From NCBI RefSeq assembly GCF_020404745.1, contig NZ_JAIZAP010000027.1, positions 1 to 60,353 on the forward strand: a DNA stretch of 60,353 nucleotides, given 5' to 3'. The notes under the pieces are model-generated. The model saw only the letters and a list, made by a program, of their open reading frames with translations, was not told the DNA's origin and made no database searches. Below are positions 29,759 through 42,725 of this stretch, one piece after another. The DNA is from Aquibacillus saliphilus. Its GTDB lineage: Bacteria > Bacillota > Bacilli > Bacillales > Amphibacillaceae. The translations under genes and the position numbers were made by a program. Each line of letters opens with the position of its first letter. The first letter of the stretch is position 1.

Positions 29759-30010
29759 ATGTCTTATGAAAAAGTAACACAGGTAAATAATGGTTTAATT
29801 ATAGGAACCAAACAAACGGTTAAAGCCATGAAAAATGGTGAAGTAAGTGAAGTTATCATCGCTGATGATGCTGATCAGCAAGTAACTAGCAAAGTGTCGC
29901 GTCTTGCAAATGAATTGAAAATCCCTTGCGTGCGAGTGGATTCGATGAAAAAGCTCGGAAATGCATGTGGTATAGATGTAGGTACAGCGACTGTGGCGAT
30001 AAAGCAATAA
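29759..30010 (+). CDS. rplGB: L7Ae-family K-turn binding protein (YbxF)
   Basis: An 83 residue protein of the L7Ae/L30e/S12e family that binds RNA kink-turns; the B. subtilis orthologue YbxF associates with ribosomes. The fold is seen in [30 protein letters not shown] and [16 protein letters not shown]. The start is ATG 29759 after GGAGGA; an upstream in-frame codon was rejected because it precedes the ribosome binding site. First gene of the str operon. Confidence 0.93.
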   Translation: MSYEKVTQVNNGLIIGTKQTVKAMKNGEVSEVIIADDADQQVTSKVSRLANELKIPCVRVDSMKKLGNACGIDVGTATVAIKQ

Positions 30011-30111
30011 AGTTTTGGCGGGATGATTCCGCGAAGGCTTTGTTTTTTGCCTTGTTATGAACCACCTGGATATGTGGTATTAGATTCTTATAACTGAAAG
30101 GAGGAAAAAAC

Positions 30112-30528
30112 ATGCCTACTATTAATCAATTAGTACGTAAAGGTCGCGTGAGTAAAGGTAGAAAATCTGACTCTCCGGCACTAAATAAAGGCTTTAATAG
30201 CTTTAAAAAATCTTTAACAAACCAATCTTCTCCACAAAAACGTGGTGTATGTACACGTGTTGGAACATTGACTCCAAAGAAACCAAACTCGGCACTTCGT
30301 AAATACGCTCGTGTTCGTTTGACAAATGGAATTGAGGTAACAGCATACATCCCTGGTATCGGACACAACCTACAAGAACACAGTGTTGTATTAATCCGTG
30401 GCGGACGTGTGAAAGATTTACCGGGTGTTCGTTACCACGTTGTACGTGGTGCGCTTGACACTGCTGGTGTTGAGGGACGTGCACAAGGTCGCTCTAAATA
30501 CGGAACAAAAAGACCAAAGAAAAAATAA
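30112..30528 (+). CDS. rpsL: Ribosomal protein S12
   Basis: A 138 residue decoding-centre protein. The [17 protein letters not shown] loop keeps the two lysines whose replacement gives streptomycin resistance, and [13 protein letters not shown] is the second conserved loop, so the protein looks streptomycin sensitive. AAAGGAGGAAA precedes the ATG. Second gene of the str operon. Confidence 0.98.
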   Translation: MPTINQLVRKGRVSKGRKSDSPALNKGFNSFKKSLTNQSSPQKRGVCTRVGTLTPKKPNSALRKYARVRLTNGIEVTAYIPGIGHNLQEHSVVLIRGGRVKDLPGVRYHVVRGALDTAGVEGRAQGRSKYGTKRPKKK

Positions 30529-30578
30529 GTCAGCATAACTGACGTAAAACAATTATAAAAGAGAAAGGAGGGGGACAT

Positions 30579-31049
30579 ATGCCACGTAAAGGCCCAGTAG
30601 CAAAACGTGATGTCTTACCAGATCCGTTACACAACTCTAAGCTTGTAACTCGATTAATCAACCAAATTATGGTTGATGGACAGAGAGGGAAAGCACAAAA
30701 AATTCTTTATAAAGCTTTTGAACTAGTTCAAGAGCGCGGTGGTCAAGATGCGATGGAAGTTTTTGAAACAGCAATGAAAAACGTAATGCCTGTACTAGAA
30801 GTAAAAGCTCGTCGTGTTGGTGGTTCAAACTACCAAGTTCCAGTTGAGGTACGCCCAGAGCGTCGCCAAGCACTAGGACTTCGCTATATCGTTAACTATT
30901 CTCGTCTACGCGGAGAGAAAACAATGGAAGAACGCTTAGCGAATGAAATTCTTGATGCATCGAATAATACAGGTGCAGCTGTCAAGAAAAGAGAAGATAT
31001 GCACAAAATGGCAGAAGCAAATAAAGCATTTGCTCATTACCGCTGGTAG
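30579..31049 (+). CDS. rpsG: Ribosomal protein S7
   Basis: A 156 residue primary 16S-binding protein of the small-subunit head. It begins [16 protein letters not shown] and keeps the basic core ([20 protein letters not shown]) and the C-terminal [27 protein letters not shown] precedes the ATG. It is followed by an unusually long structured gap before fusA. Confidence 0.98.
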   Translation: MPRKGPVAKRDVLPDPLHNSKLVTRLINQIMVDGQRGKAQKILYKAFELVQERGGQDAMEVFETAMKNVMPVLEVKARRVGGSNYQVPVEVRPERRQALGLRYIVNYSRLRGEKTMEERLANEILDASNNTGAAVKKREDMHKMAEANKAFAHYRW

Positions 31050-31050
31050 T

Positions 31051-31236
31051 AAGAAAGTGCAAGTGGTTTTTTAGAAGCAAGTAAACTATCTGCAATTAGG
31101 ATTAATCGGTTCAGATAAACTACTTGATTTCTACTCACTAAAACTTTCTTTAAGTGAAGCCCCCTAGATGCTTAAGGTTATAACCTGAAATGATTTTTCA
31201 TAGATAGAGTTCACTTAAGCACCCTAAGGGGTTATG
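31051..31236 (+). promoter_or_regulatory. Large structured RNA element between rpsG and fusA
   Basis: Starting two bases after the rpsG stop, a long imperfect stem spans 31051-31150: AAGAAAGT with ACTTTCTT, AGTG with CACT, TAGAA with TTCTA, CAAGTA with TACTTG and TATCTG with CAGATA, about 29 pairs around a 19 nt loop. A second stem follows: TTAAGTGAA (31150-31158) with TTCACTTAA (31210-31218), enclosing the perfect palindrome AGGTTATAACCT. CTTAAG at 31171-31176 can pair instead with CTTAAG at 31214-31219. I do not recognise a known family. Confidence 0.6.
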
Positions 31237-31292
31237 CACTAGGCTAGACAATAAAATCAAACTAATTTTTTTATTAGGAAGGAGAAATATTC

Positions 31293-33371
31293 ATGCCTAG
31301 AGAGTTCTCCTTGGAAAAGACTCGTAATATCGGTATAATGGCACACATTGATGCTGGTAAAACTACAGCAACCGAACGTATTCTTTTCTACACAGGACGT
31401 ATCCATAAAATTGGAGAAACACACGAAGGTGCTTCTCAAATGGACTGGATGGAGCAGGAGCAAGAGCGTGGTATTACAATTACTTCAGCTGCAACAACTG
31501 CTCAATGGAAAGGTCACCGTATTAACATCATCGATACACCCGGACACGTAGACTTCACAGTTGAGGTTGAACGTTCACTTCGTGTACTTGATGGTTCGGT
31601 AGCAGTACTTGATGCGCAATCAGGTGTTGAGCCTCAAACAGAAACAGTGTGGCGCCAGGCTACTACTTATGGTGTACCACGTGTTGTATTCGTTAATAAG
31701 ATGGATAAAGTAGGAGCAGATTTCATATATTCTGTTGGAACATTGGGAGACCGATTAGGTGCAAATGCACATCCTGTACAACTACCAATCGGTGCAGAAG
31801 ATGATTTCGAAGGGATTATAGATCTAATCACTATGGAAGCTTTCTTCTATCTTGATGATTTGGGAACTCGTGCAGAAGCTCGAGAAATTCCGGATGAATA
31901 TAAAGAACAAGCTGAAGAATATCGCACTAAGTTATTGGAAGCTGTTGCTGAGTTTGACGAAGATCTAATGATGAGATACTTAGAAGGGGACGAAATTTCT
32001 AATGATGAGCTTAAGTTAGCTGTTCGACAAGCTACATTAAGTGTAGAATTCTACCCAGTATTTTGTGGATCTGCTTTCAAAAACAAGGGTGTTCAATTGT
32101 TAATTGATGGAGTTATTGACTACTTACCATCTCCAATGGATGTACCTCCTATTGAGGGTATTATCCCCCAATCAGAAGAAAAAGTTACTCGTAAGCCGGA
32201 CGACAATGCCCCGTTCTCTGCATTGGCATTTAAAGTTGCTACCGATCCTTATGTGGGTAAATTAACATTCTTCCGTGTGTACTCAGGTACACTTAAATCT
32301 GGTTCATATGTTAAAAACTCAACAAAAGATAAACGCGAACGCGTAGGTCGTATTCTGCAGATGCACGCAAACTCTCGTCAAGAAATTGACGCAGTGTATG
32401 CTGGTGACATCGCGGGTGCAGTAGGTTTGAAAGATACAAGTACAGGGGATACTCTTTGTGATGAGAAAGACGTAGTTATTTTAGAAGCTATGGATTTCCC
32501 GGATCCAGTTATATCTGTAGCTATTGAACCTAAATCAAAAGCAGATCAAGATAAAATGGCGATTGCTTTAGGTAAACTAGCTGAAGAAGATCCAACATTC
32601 AAAACTGAAACAAATATTGAAACAGGTCAAACAATCATCGCAGGTATGGGTGAATTACACCTAGATATCATCGTTGATCGGATGAGACGTGAATTTAAAG
32701 TAGAAGCTAACGTAGGTGCTCCTCAAGTATCTTATCGTGAAACTTTCCGTTCTGCTGCAAATGTAGAAGGAAAATTCGTTCGTCAATCCGGTGGTCGTGG
32801 TCAATATGGTCACGTTTGGATCAAGTTTGAACCAAACGAAGAAGGTGCAGGTTTTGAATTTGAAAACAAAACAGTCGGTGGTTCGGTACCGCGTGAGTAC
32901 ATTTCGTCTGTAGAAGCTGGTGTTAAGGAAGCGATGGGTAATGGTGTAATTGCTGGATATCCGTTAATTGACTTAAAAGCCACACTATTTGATGGAAGTT
33001 ATCACGATGTCGATTCCAACGAAATGGCATTTAAAGTAGCCGCATCTATGGCACTAAAAGCTGCCAAAAACAAATGTAACCCAGCTCTACTTGAGCCAAT
33101 GATGAAAGTAGAAGTTGTTATTCCAGAAGAATATATGGGAGACATTATGGGTGATGTTACATCTCGTCGTGGACGTGTTGAAGGTATGGACGCTCGTGGA
33201 AATGCACAAGTTGTAAGAGCTTTTGTTCCACTTGCAGAAATGTTCGGATACGCAACTGCACTACGTTCTAACACACAAGGACGTGGAACTTATACAATGC
33301 ACTTCGATCATTATGAGGAAACACCGAAGAGCATTACTGAAGAAATTGTTAAAAAAAATGCTGGTGAATAA
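31293..33371 (+). CDS. fusA: Elongation factor G
   Basis: A 692 residue translocation GTPase, also used in ribosome recycling. The G1 motif AHIDAGKT, the DTPGHVDF G3 motif and NKMD G4 motif are intact, followed by domains II to V, ending in [18 protein letters not shown]. Residues around the fusidic acid pocket look ordinary. AAGGAGAAA precedes the ATG. In the str operon between rpsG and tuf, with a long structured leader of its own. Confidence 0.98.
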   Translation: MPREFSLEKTRNIGIMAHIDAGKTTATERILFYTGRIHKIGETHEGASQMDWMEQEQERGITITSAATTAQWKGHRINIIDTPGHVDFTVEVERSLRVLDGSVAVLDAQSGVEPQTETVWRQATTYGVPRVVFVNKMDKVGADFIYSVGTLGDRLGANAHPVQLPIGAEDDFEGIIDLITMEAFFYLDDLGTRAEAREIPDEYKEQAEEYRTKLLEAVAEFDEDLMMRYLEGDEISNDELKLAVRQATLSVEFYPVFCGSAFKNKGVQLLIDGVIDYLPSPMDVPPIEGIIPQSEEKVTRKPDDNAPFSALAFKVATDPYVGKLTFFRVYSGTLKSGSYVKNSTKDKRERVGRILQMHANSRQEIDAVYAGDIAGAVGLKDTSTGDTLCDEKDVVILEAMDFPDPVISVAIEPKSKADQDKMAIALGKLAEEDPTFKTETNIETGQTIIAGMGELHLDIIVDRMRREFKVEANVGAPQVSYRETFRSAANVEGKFVRQSGGRGQYGHVWIKFEPNEEGAGFEFENKTVGGSVPREYISSVEAGVKEAMGNGVIAGYPLIDLKATLFDGSYHDVDSNEMAFKVAASMALKAAKNKCNPALLEPMMKVEVVIPEEYMGDIMGDVTSRRGRVEGMDARGNAQVVRAFVPLAEMFGYATALRSNTQGRGTYTMHFDHYEETPKSITEEIVKKNAGE

Positions 33372-33416
33372 TTGATTTTTTCGTTATTCTCAAGTATAAC
33401 TTGTATTGTAAGCTTG

Positions 33417-33438
33417 AAAACAACAACTTGTTGTTTTT
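33417..33438 (+). other. Palindromic hairpin between fusA and tuf
   Basis: AAAACAACAA (33417-33426) and TTGTTGTTTT (33428-33437) form a near-perfect A/T-rich palindrome. It could be a weak attenuator or an mRNA stabiliser placed before the highly expressed tuf gene. Confidence 0.45.
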
Positions 33439-33493
33439 GAGTGAGCATACATTTTATAAAATAAACACTTACTTACTTAAGGAGGAACTATAA

Positions 33494-34684
33494 ATGGGTA
33501 AAGAAAAATTTGATCGTTCCAAAGACCACGTAAATATTGGTACTATTGGACACGTTGACCATGGTAAAACAACACTAACTGCAGCAATCACTACAGTATT
33601 ACACAATCGTTCAGGTTCAGGTACAGCAATGGCTTATGACCAAATCGACGGTGCTCCAGAAGAGCGCGAGCGTGGAATTACAATTTCCACTGCACACGTT
33701 GAGTATGAAACTGAAAATCGCCACTATGCACACGTTGACTGTCCAGGACACGCTGACTATGTGAAAAACATGATCACTGGTGCTGCACAAATGGATGGAG
33801 CTATCTTAGTAGTATCTGCTGCAGATGGCCCGATGCCACAAACTCGTGAGCATATCCTTCTTTCTCGTCAAGTTGGGGTACCTTCAATCGTTGTATTCTT
33901 AAACAAATGCGACATGGTAGATGATGAAGAGCTTCTAGAACTTGTTGAAATGGAAGTTCGCGACCTTCTTTCTGACTACGACTTCCCTGGGGATGACGTA
34001 CCAGTAATTAAAGGTTCTGCACTTAAAGCACTTGAAGGCGAAGAGCAATATGTAAATGCAATCTATGAACTAATGGATGCAGTAGATGAGTACATTCCAA
34101 GACCAGATCGTGACACTGAAAAGCCATTCATGATGCCTGTTGAGGACGTATTCTCAATCACTGGCCGTGGTACAGTTGCTACTGGTCGTGTAGAGCGTGG
34201 AGTTGTTAAAGTCGGTGACGAGATTGAAATCATCGGTCTTACTGAAGCTCCTAAGAAGACTACTGTTACAGGTGTTGAAATGTTCCGTAAGCTTCTTGAC
34301 TATGCTGAAGCTGGTGATAACATTGGTGCACTACTTCGTGGTGTTGCTCGTGAAGATATCAACCGTGGACAGGTACTTGCTAAGCCAGGTACTATCACTC
34401 CGCACACACAGTTCAAAGCTGAAGTATATGTGCTTTCTAAAGAAGAAGGTGGACGTCATACTCCATTCTTCGGTAACTACCGCCCACAGTTTTACTTCCG
34501 TACAACGGACGTTACTGGCGTAATTAACTTACCAGAAGGAGTAGAAATGGTTATGCCTGGCGATAACGTTGAGATGTCAGTTGATCTAATATCTCCAATT
34601 GCAGCCGAGGTTGGAACTAAGTTTTCTATTCGTGAAGGTGGACGTACAGTAGGCGCTGGCGTTGTTGCTACAATTCAAAAGTAA
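33494..34684 (+). CDS. tuf: Elongation factor Tu
   Basis: The 396 residue GTPase that delivers aminoacyl-tRNA. G-domain motifs [17 protein letters not shown] and NKCD are intact, switch I is in the [10 protein letters not shown] segment, and domains II and III are complete. It is notably acidic. TAAGGAGGAAC precedes the ATG. Last gene of the str operon, followed by a strong terminator. Only one copy is seen in the window. Confidence 0.98.
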   Translation: MGKEKFDRSKDHVNIGTIGHVDHGKTTLTAAITTVLHNRSGSGTAMAYDQIDGAPEERERGITISTAHVEYETENRHYAHVDCPGHADYVKNMITGAAQMDGAILVVSAADGPMPQTREHILLSRQVGVPSIVVFLNKCDMVDDEELLELVEMEVRDLLSDYDFPGDDVPVIKGSALKALEGEEQYVNAIYELMDAVDEYIPRPDRDTEKPFMMPVEDVFSITGRGTVATGRVERGVVKVGDEIEIIGLTEAPKKTTVTGVEMFRKLLDYAEAGDNIGALLRGVAREDINRGQVLAKPGTITPHTQFKAEVYVLSKEEGGRHTPFFGNYRPQFYFRTTDVTGVINLPEGVEMVMPGDNVEMSVDLISPIAAEVGTKFSIREGGRTVGAGVVATIQK

Positions 34685-34705
34685 TAGACTTAAATAGAAA
34701 AACTA

Positions 34706-34743
34706 TAAGCAGACAGCGTTCTTTCGCTGTCTGCTTATTTTTT
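34706..34743 (+). terminator. str operon terminator
   Basis: TAAGCAGACAGCG (34706-34718) pairs perfectly with CGCTGTCTGCTTA (34725-34737) around a six-base loop and is followed by six T residues. It separates tuf from the S10 operon. Confidence 0.95.
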
Positions 34744-34881
34744 AGATATAGTTTTAATCATTTAACTAAAATCAGACAAAAAGACAGTAAGTTTTATCCT
34801 CGCTGTAAAGCTTTTAGTTTTCATCCTGATAGTTATTGTTGTGATTCCAGTTATTAACTGTATATTATTTTTATAAAAAGG

Positions 34882-34910
34882 TTGCTTGATGCTTTGTAGT
34901 CTTGTATAAT
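34882..34910 (+). promoter_or_regulatory. S10 operon promoter P1
   Basis: TTGCTT (34882-34887), 17 bases, TATAAT (34905-34910). The first of two tandem promoters for the ribosomal superoperon. Confidence 0.7.
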
Positions 34911-34949
34911 ATTCGAAGTGCAGTTAGTTAAATTATTTTTAATTAATGG

Positions 34950-34978
34950 TTGCATTGCCGACACTTATTATATATAAT
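34950..34978 (+). promoter_or_regulatory. S10 operon promoter P2
   Basis: TTGCAT (34950-34955), 17 bases, TATAAT (34973-34978). The second tandem promoter; its transcript would start near 34985, just before the structured leader. Confidence 0.75.
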
Positions 34979-34996
34979 GAGTAATGTTGGTCATAA

Positions 34997-35419
<423 letters not shown>

Positions 35420-35450
35420 TAGAAATTATTGAAATTAGGAGGTGTGACGG

Positions 35451-36080
35451 ATGACGAAAGGAATCTTAGGTCGCAAAGTCGGCATGACTCAACTTTTCTC
35501 AGAAGACGGGGAATTAACTCCGGTAACTGTAATTCAAGCAGAACCGAATGTTATTCTTCAAAAGAAAACTGTAGAAAATGACGGTTATGAAGCTATTCAG
35601 GTAGGATTTGCTGATACAAAAGAATCTCGTACGAACAAACCAGCTAAAGGTCATGCTGAAAAGGCAAATACTAACCCTAAGCGCTTCATTCGTGAAATCC
35701 GTAACGCAAATCTTGATGACTATCAATTAGGTCAAGAGATTAGCGTTGAGATTTTTCAAGCTGGAGACGCAATTGATGTAACAGGTACTTCAAAAGGTAA
35801 AGGATTCCAAGGCTCTATCAAGCGCCACAACCAATCACGTGGGCCAATGAGTCACGGTTCTCGTTACCATAGAAGACCAGGTTCAATGGGTGTTATTGAC
35901 CCGATGCGTGTATTTAAAGGTAAAAACCTACCAGGACAAATGGGTGGAGAACAAGTAACAATTCAAAACCTTGAAGTCGTTAAGGTAGATGTTGAGCGTA
36001 ACCTTCTACTAGTAAAAGGTAACGTTCCTGGTGCAAGAAAATCATTCGTTAAAATCACGAGTGCAATAAAGGCTAACTAA
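35451..36080 (+). CDS. rplC: Ribosomal protein L3
   Basis: A 209 residue protein near the peptidyl transferase centre. The conserved [20 protein letters not shown] loop reaches toward the catalytic site, and [10 protein letters not shown] opens the protein. AGGAGGTGTG precedes the ATG. The residues in the loop tied to tiamulin or linezolid resistance appear ordinary. Confidence 0.97.
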   Translation: MTKGILGRKVGMTQLFSEDGELTPVTVIQAEPNVILQKKTVENDGYEAIQVGFADTKESRTNKPAKGHAEKANTNPKRFIREIRNANLDDYQLGQEISVEIFQAGDAIDVTGTSKGKGFQGSIKRHNQSRGPMSHGSRYHRRPGSMGVIDPMRVFKGKNLPGQMGGEQVTIQNLEVVKVDVERNLLLVKGNVPGARKSFVKITSAIKAN

Positions 36081-36105
36081 TCATAAGTTGAAGGGAGGAT
36101 ATGTC

Positions 36106-36729
36106 ATGCCTAAAGTAGCACTATATAATCAAAGCGGATCGCAAGTCGGCGATGTAGAGTTAAATGATGCTGTTTTCGGAATCGAACCTAATACACACGT
36201 ATTACATGATGCTGTATTAATGCAGCGCGCTTCACTACATCAAGGTACTCACGCTGTTAAAAATCGTTCAGCTGTGCGTGGTGGTGGTCGTAAACCGTGG
36301 CGTCAAAAAGGTACAGGTCGTGCGCGTCAAGGTACAATTCGCGCTCCACAATGGGTTGGTGGTGGAACTGTTTTCGGTCCTACACCTCGTAGCTATAGCT
36401 ACAAATTACCTAAAAAGGTTCGTAGACTAGCACTTAAATCAGCTCTTTCATCTAAGGTGAAAGAAGACAACTTAGTAGTTCTTGAAGCTCTTTCAATCGA
36501 TGCTCCAAAGACTAAGGAAGTAGTAAATCTACTTGCATCATTAAAAGTTGAGGAAAAGGCATTAATTGTAACAGCTAATCAAGACGAAGTTGTTGCACGT
36601 TCAGCTAATAACTTAGCAAACGTAAAAGTATTAACTGTAAGTGAAGTTAACGTACTAGACTTGCTTACGCATGACAAGCTGATCTTGACAAAAGAGGCAG
36701 CTGAAAAAGCAGGGGAGGTGCTTGCATAA
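36106..36729 (+). CDS. rplD: Ribosomal protein L4
   Basis: A 207 residue protein whose extended loop ([20 protein letters not shown]) lines the exit tunnel and is the macrolide-associated site. In E. coli L4 represses the S10 operon; that role is not established here. The start is ATG 36106 after AAGGGAGG. Its stop overlaps the rplW start. Confidence 0.97.
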   Translation: MPKVALYNQSGSQVGDVELNDAVFGIEPNTHVLHDAVLMQRASLHQGTHAVKNRSAVRGGGRKPWRQKGTGRARQGTIRAPQWVGGGTVFGPTPRSYSYKLPKKVRRLALKSALSSKVKEDNLVVLEALSIDAPKTKEVVNLLASLKVEEKALIVTANQDEVVARSANNLANVKVLTVSEVNVLDLLTHDKLILTKEAAEKAGEVLA

Positions 36730-37019
36730 TGATGGATCCACGTGATATTATTAAGCGCCCGGTCATTACAGAACACTCATCAGACCTTATGGCTGAGAAG
36801 AAGTACACGTTCGAAGTGAGTACAAAAGCAAATAGAACTCAAATAAAAGATGCTGTTGAATTAATCTTTGGTGTTAAAGTTGAACAAGTAAACACTATGA
36901 ACCTTAAAGGTAAATTCAAACGTATGGGTCGCCATGGCGGTTACCGCCCAGATCGTAAAAAAGCAGTAGTAAAACTATCAGCAGATAGCAAAGAACTAGA
37001 ATTCTTTGAGAGTGTATAA
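36729..37019 (+). CDS. rplW: Ribosomal protein L23
   Basis: A 96 residue protein at the tunnel exit that docks trigger factor and [22 protein letters not shown] and [12 protein letters not shown] are typical. Two ATG codons (36729 and 36732) are adjacent; the second gives the usual MDPRD start. It overlaps the rplD stop codon. Confidence 0.96.
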   Translation: MMDPRDIIKRPVITEHSSDLMAEKKYTFEVSTKANRTQIKDAVELIFGVKVEQVNTMNLKGKFKRMGRHGGYRPDRKKAVVKLSADSKELEFFESV

Positions 37020-37050
37020 AAAAATATAATTGTGAAGGAGGGAAATTAAG

Positions 37051-37881
37051 ATGGCGATTAAAAAGTATAAACCAACCACTAATGGTAGACGTGGAATGTC
37101 GGGATCTGATTTCGCTGAAATCACTACTGATAAACCAGAAAAATCCCTATTAAGTCCATTGCACAAACGCGGTGGCCGTAATAACCAGGGAAGATTAACA
37201 GTTCGTCATCACGGTGGCGGTCATAAGCGTCAATATAGAATCATTGATTTTAAACGCGACAAAGAAGGAATACCAGGACGCGTTGCTACGATTGAGTATG
37301 ATCCAAACCGTTCCGCAAACATTGCGTTAATAAACTATGTTGATGGAGAAAAACGCTATATTTTAGCACCAAAAGGAATCCAAGTTGGAACTCAAATTAT
37401 CGCTGGTCCAGATGCGGATATTAAATTAGGTAATTCACTTCCACTACACAGCATTCCGGTCGGTACAATCATTCATAACGTAGAGCTTAAGCCAGGACGC
37501 GGAGGACAGCTTGCTCGTTCAGCTGGATCACAAGCACAGATTCTTGGTCGTGAAGATAAATATATTCTTGTAAGATTGTCTTCTGGTGAAGTGCGCTTAG
37601 TATTAGGTACTTGCCGTGCAACAATCGGTCAAGTAGGAAACTTAGAACACGAGCTTATCACTGTTGGTAAAGCAGGACGTTCACGCTGGAAAGGCATCCG
37701 CCCGACAGTACGTGGTTCTGTTATGAACCCTAACGATCACCCACACGGTGGTGGTGAAGGACGTGCACCAATCGGTCGTAAATCACCAATGTCACCTTGG
37801 GGCAAACCTACACTTGGTTACAAAACGCGTAAACGTAACAAAACAACTGATAAATTTATTGTTCGTAAACGTAAAAAATAA
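37051..37881 (+). CDS. rplB: Ribosomal protein L2
   Basis: A 276 residue core protein needed for subunit association and peptidyl transfer. The [18 protein letters not shown] motif near residue 223 holds the conserved histidine. GAAGGAGGGAAA precedes the ATG. Full length. Confidence 0.98.
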   Translation: MAIKKYKPTTNGRRGMSGSDFAEITTDKPEKSLLSPLHKRGGRNNQGRLTVRHHGGGHKRQYRIIDFKRDKEGIPGRVATIEYDPNRSANIALINYVDGEKRYILAPKGIQVGTQIIAGPDADIKLGNSLPLHSIPVGTIIHNVELKPGRGGQLARSAGSQAQILGREDKYILVRLSSGEVRLVLGTCRATIGQVGNLEHELITVGKAGRSRWKGIRPTVRGSVMNPNDHPHGGGEGRAPIGRKSPMSPWGKPTLGYKTRKRNKTTDKFIVRKRKK

Positions 37882-37938
37882 CGGGGTTGAACGACGGGAA
37901 CAAACACCCGTCAGTCAATCGCGAAGGGAGGCTTATAT

Positions 37939-38217
37939 ATGGGTCGTAGCTTAAAAAAAGGACCTTTCGCAGATGATCATTTATTGAAGAAAGTAGAAAA
38001 GTTGAACGAGGACGACAAAAAGCAAGTTGTTAAGACATGGTCTCGTCGTTCTACTATATTCCCTAACTTTATTGGGCATACTTTCGCAGTATATGACGGA
38101 CGCAAACATGTACCGGTTTATATCACTGAGGATATGGTTGGACATAAATTGGGTGAATTCGCGCCATCCCGCACGTTCAGGGGACACTCTGGCGATGACA
38201 AGAAAACAAAACGTTAA
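37939..38217 (+). CDS. rpsS: Ribosomal protein S19
   Basis: A 92 residue head protein that contacts the A-site tRNA region and bridge B1a. It begins [10 protein letters not shown] and contains [20 protein letters not shown] and [26 protein letters not shown] precedes the ATG. The 57 base gap before it has a short inverted repeat (GACGGG...CCCGTC). Confidence 0.97.
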   Translation: MGRSLKKGPFADDHLLKKVEKLNEDDKKQVVKTWSRRSTIFPNFIGHTFAVYDGRKHVPVYITEDMVGHKLGEFAPSRTFRGHSGDDKKTKR

Positions 38218-38236
38218 ATGAGAGGAGGCACTCTTG

Positions 38237-38578
38237 ATGCAAGCTAAAGCTGTTGCAAAATCTGTTCGTATCGCTCCTCGTAAAGTTCGGTTGGTGATAG
38301 ATTTAATTCGAGGAAAAAATGTTGGAGAAGCAGTATCAATTTTAAATCATACACAACGTGGCGCTTCGCCTGTTGTTGAAAAAGTATTAAACTCTGCTAT
38401 TGCGAATGCAGAACACAACTATGAAATGAATCCAGATAACTTGTTCGTATCTGAAGTATTTGTAGACGAAGGCGCTACATTGAAAAGATTCCGTCCACGT
38501 GCGATGGGTCGGGCAAGTCAAATAAACAAACGAACTAGCCACATTACTGTGGTTGTATCAGAAAAGAAGGAGGGATAA
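38237..38578 (+). CDS. rplV: Ribosomal protein L22
   Basis: A 113 residue protein whose beta-hairpin lines the exit tunnel. [19 protein letters not shown] and the hairpin [20 protein letters not shown] are diagnostic. The start is ATG 38237 after GAGAGGAGG, with an in-frame TTG just before it. Three bases separate it from rpsC. Confidence 0.97.
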   Translation: MQAKAVAKSVRIAPRKVRLVIDLIRGKNVGEAVSILNHTQRGASPVVEKVLNSAIANAEHNYEMNPDNLFVSEVFVDEGATLKRFRPRAMGRASQINKRTSHITVVVSEKKEG

Positions 38579-38581
38579 TCT

Positions 38582-39223
38582 GTGGGTCAAAAAATTAATC
38601 CGATAGGACTTCGTGTCGGTGTTATCCGCGATTGGGAGTCCAAGTGGTACGCTGGCAAAGATTATGCAGACTTATTGCACGAAGATATTAAAATTCGCGA
38701 ATATGTAGAACAACGTCTAAAAGATGCCGCTGTTTCTAGTATTGAAATCGAACGTGCAGCTAACCGTGTGAATATCTCTATTTCTACTGCTAAACCAGGT
38801 ATGGTAATTGGTAAAGGTGGTTCTGAGGTTGAAGCTCTTCGTAAATCTCTTAATACTTTAACTGGAAAAAGAGTTCACATAAATATTGTTGAAATTAAAA
38901 AAGCAGACATGAATGCAAAATTAGTTGCTGAGAATATCGCTCGTCAGCTAGAAAGTCGTATTTCATTCCGTCGTGCTCAAAAACAAACAATACAACGCGC
39001 TATGCGTTCTGGAGCAAAAGGTATTCGTACACAAGTTTCAGGCCGTCTAGGCGGAGCTGACATTGCTCGTGCAGAACATTACAGTGAAGGAACTGTTCCA
39101 CTACACACATTACGTGCAGATATCGATTACGGAACTGCAGAAGCAGATACTACGTACGGTAAACTGGGTGTAAAAGTGTGGATCTATCGTGGGGAAGTCC
39201 TTCCAACTAAAAATAAAAAGTAA
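38582..39223 (+). CDS. rpsC: Ribosomal protein S3
   Basis: A 213 residue head protein with an N-terminal KH domain ([16 protein letters not shown]) and a C-terminal domain ([20 protein letters not shown]) at the mRNA entry helicase site. The start is GTG 38582 ([13 protein letters not shown]) just after GAAGGAGGG. Slightly shorter at the C-terminus than the B. subtilis protein. Confidence 0.97.
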   Translation: MGQKINPIGLRVGVIRDWESKWYAGKDYADLLHEDIKIREYVEQRLKDAAVSSIEIERAANRVNISISTAKPGMVIGKGGSEVEALRKSLNTLTGKRVHINIVEIKKADMNAKLVAENIARQLESRISFRRAQKQTIQRAMRSGAKGIRTQVSGRLGGADIARAEHYSEGTVPLHTLRADIDYGTAEADTTYGKLGVKVWIYRGEVLPTKNKK

Positions 39224-39240
39224 GGAAGGGGGCAAGCATT

Positions 39241-39675
39241 ATGTTAATGCCTAAACGTGTAAAATATCGTAGACAACATCGTGGTAAAATGAATGGTAAA
39301 GCAAAAGGCGGTACGTCAGTTGCTTTTGGTGAATATGGACTACAAGCCGTAGACGCTTCTTGGATTACAAGCCGTCAAATTGAGGCTGCTCGTATTGCAA
39401 TGACTCGTTATATGAAACGTGGCGGTAAAGTTTGGATTAAAATCTTTCCAGACAAACCATACACTGCTAAACCCTTAGAAGTCCGCATGGGTTCCGGTAA
39501 AGGTGCTCCTGAAGGATGGGTTGCAGTAGTTAAACCAGGTAAGATTATGTTTGAAATCGCAGGTGTTTCTGAAGAAGTAGCGCGCGAAGCATTACGTCTT
39601 GCTTCTCACAAATTACCGATTAAAACTAAATTTGTAAAACGAGAAGAAATTGGTGGTGAAATCAATGAAGGCTAA
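39241..39675 (+). CDS. rplP: Ribosomal protein L16
   Basis: A 144 residue protein that positions tRNA in the A and P sites. It begins [17 protein letters not shown] and contains the conserved [28 protein letters not shown] precedes the ATG. Overlaps rpmC by 11 bases. Confidence 0.97.
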   Translation: MLMPKRVKYRRQHRGKMNGKAKGGTSVAFGEYGLQAVDASWITSRQIEAARIAMTRYMKRGGKVWIKIFPDKPYTAKPLEVRMGSGKGAPEGWVAVVKPGKIMFEIAGVSEEVAREALRLASHKLPIKTKFVKREEIGGEINEG

Positions 39676-39865
39676 TGAAATCAGAGAACTAACCACTGCC
39701 GAAATTGAACAAAAAGTAAAATCATTAAAAGAAGAGCTTTTCAACTTGCGCTTCCAGTTAGCAACAGGCCAACTTGAGAACACAGCGCGTCTTCGTGAAG
39801 TGCGTAAATCAATCGCACGTATGAAAACTGTCGTTCGTGAAAGAGAGCTAAGCGTAAATAACTGA
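39665..39865 (+). CDS. rpmC: Ribosomal protein L29
   Basis: A 66 residue helical protein at the tunnel exit. [20 protein letters not shown] and [20 protein letters not shown] are typical. The ATG at 39665 lies inside the end of rplP, so translation is coupled; the in-frame GTG at 39650 was not chosen because it has no site of its own. Confidence 0.96.
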   Translation: MKANEIRELTTAEIEQKVKSLKEELFNLRFQLATGQLENTARLREVRKSIARMKTVVRERELSVNN

Positions 39866-39889
39866 TAATCGAGAGGAGGTTAGCCTCAA

Positions 39890-40156
39890 ATGAGCGAAGA
39901 ACGTAATAATCGTAAGGTTTACACTGGTCGTGTCGTATCAGACAAAATGGATAAAACCATTACAGTTTTGATTGAAACATATAAGTTCCATAAGCTTTAT
40001 GGAAAACGTGTAAAATATTCGAAGAAATTTAAAACGCATGATGAAAACAACCAAGCAAAAATTGGTGATGTCGTTCGTGTCATGGAAACTCGTCCATTAT
40101 CAGCTACTAAACGTTTCCGTCTGGTAGAAGTTGTGGAAGAAGCGGTAATTATTTAA
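39890..40156 (+). CDS. rpsQ: Ribosomal protein S17
   Basis: An 88 residue OB-fold primary 16S-binding protein. [20 protein letters not shown] and the C-terminal [20 protein letters not shown] are diagnostic. AGAGGAGGT precedes the ATG. Confidence 0.97.
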   Translation: MSEERNNRKVYTGRVVSDKMDKTITVLIETYKFHKLYGKRVKYSKKFKTHDENNQAKIGDVVRVMETRPLSATKRFRLVEVVEEAVII

Positions 40157-40159
40157 TAA

Positions 40160-40567
<408 letters not shown>

Positions 40568-40606
40568 AGCACTTATCGAAAAGCCTTGTAAGGAGGTGCG
40601 TCTAGC

Positions 40607-40918
40607 ATGCATGTAAAAAAAGGTGACAAAATACAAGTAATATCCGGCAAGGATAAAGGTAAACAAGGAACGATCCTTGAATCTTATCCAAAAAAAGAAC
40701 GTGTTTTAGTTGAAGGGATTAATGTTGTGAAAAAACACGCTAAACCTTCACAAGAAAATCCACAAGGTGGAATTCTTAACCAAGAAGCACCGATTCATGT
40801 TTCTAATGTAATGCCGATTGATCCAAAATCGGGCGAACCAACTCGCGTTGGATTTGAAGTACGTGACGGAAAGAAAGTTCGTATCGCTAAAAAATCCGGT
40901 GAAGCGTTAGATAAATAA
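40607..40918 (+). CDS. rplX: Ribosomal protein L24
   Basis: A 103 residue assembly-initiator protein with an N-terminal KOW motif ([20 protein letters not shown]). [19 protein letters not shown] is also typical. TAAGGAGGTG precedes the ATG. Its order after rplN is standard. Confidence 0.97.
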   Translation: MHVKKGDKIQVISGKDKGKQGTILESYPKKERVLVEGINVVKKHAKPSQENPQGGILNQEAPIHVSNVMPIDPKSGEPTRVGFEVRDGKKVRIAKKSGEALDK

Positions 40919-40944
40919 ATTAGCGACGAAAGGAGGGCTACTCG

Positions 40945-41699
<755 letters not shown>

Positions 41700-41728
41700 T
41701 CCCCGATTAGGGAAGGAGGTAATGAATA

Positions 41729-42127
41729 ATGGTTATGACAGATCCAATCGCAGATATGCTTACTCGTATTCGTAACGCCAATATGGTGCGTCATGAGAAG
41801 CTAGAACTCCCTGCATCCAACGTAAAAAAAGAAATTGCTGATATTCTTAAGCGCGAAGGTTTTGTTCGTGATTATGAGTTCATTGAAGATAATAAACAGG
41901 GTGTACTACGTATATTCCTTAAATATGGTGTAAATGAAGAACGAGTAATTACTGGTCTAAAACGTATTAGTAAGCCAGGATTACGTGTATATGCTAAAGC
42001 TGATGAAGTACCTAAAGTATTAAACGGCCTTGGTATTGCAGTTGTTTCAACATCAAAAGGTTTATTATCCGATAAAGAAGCACGCGAGCAAGCCCTTGGT
42101 GGCGAAGTGCTAGCATTCGTCTGGTAA
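41729..42127 (+). CDS. rpsH: Ribosomal protein S8
   Basis: A 132 residue primary 16S-binding protein; in E. coli it represses the spc operon. It begins [18 protein letters not shown] and ends with GGEVLAFVW, both conserved. GGAAGGAGGT precedes the ATG. Confidence 0.97.
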   Translation: MVMTDPIADMLTRIRNANMVRHEKLELPASNVKKEIADILKREGFVRDYEFIEDNKQGVLRIFLKYGVNEERVITGLKRISKPGLRVYAKADEVPKVLNGLGIAVVSTSKGLLSDKEAREQALGGEVLAFVW

Positions 42128-42156
42128 TAATATTTTTAAGATAGGAGGTGCTCTGA

Positions 42157-42693
42157 ATGTCTCGTATAGGATTAAAGATTCTTGAAATACCTGAAGGTGT
42201 CGAAATTAAAGTAGACGGAAATACCGTTACTGTTAAAGGTCCAAAAGGGGAACTTACTCGTAAATTCCATGAGGATATTAAAGTTAAAATTGATAACAAC
42301 GTTCTAACTGTAGAACGCCCAAGTGATAATAAAGAACATCGTGCACTACATGGTACAACAAGAAGTTTGATTGGTAATATGGTAGAGGGCGTCCACAAAG
42401 GATTTGAAAAAGCTCTTGAAATTCAAGGTGTTGGTTACCGTGCACAAAAGCAAGGCGACAAAATCATTATTAACGCTGGCTATTCTCATCCTGTAGAACT
42501 TGATCACCGTGATGGGATTGAAATCGAAGTTCCTACTAACACAAGAGTTATTGTTAAAGGAATTGACAAAGAACTAGTTGGTGCTGTTGCAGCAAACATT
42601 AGAGCAATACGACCGCCAGAGCCTTACAAAGGCAAAGGTATTCGCTACGAAGGCGAGTATGTACGTCGTAAAGAAGGTAAAACAGCTAAGTAA
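42157..42693 (+). CDS. rplF: Ribosomal protein L6
   Basis: A 178 residue protein near the GTPase centre with two repeated domains. The C-terminal signature [18 protein letters not shown] is conserved. The second residue region reads [23 protein letters not shown] precedes the ATG. Confidence 0.97.
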   Translation: MSRIGLKILEIPEGVEIKVDGNTVTVKGPKGELTRKFHEDIKVKIDNNVLTVERPSDNKEHRALHGTTRSLIGNMVEGVHKGFEKALEIQGVGYRAQKQGDKIIINAGYSHPVELDHRDGIEIEVPTNTRVIVKGIDKELVGAVAANIRAIRPPEPYKGKGIRYEGEYVRRKEGKTAK

Positions 42694-42725
42694 GGTTAGT
42701 TAGGGAACAGAAAGGAGTGACCTAG

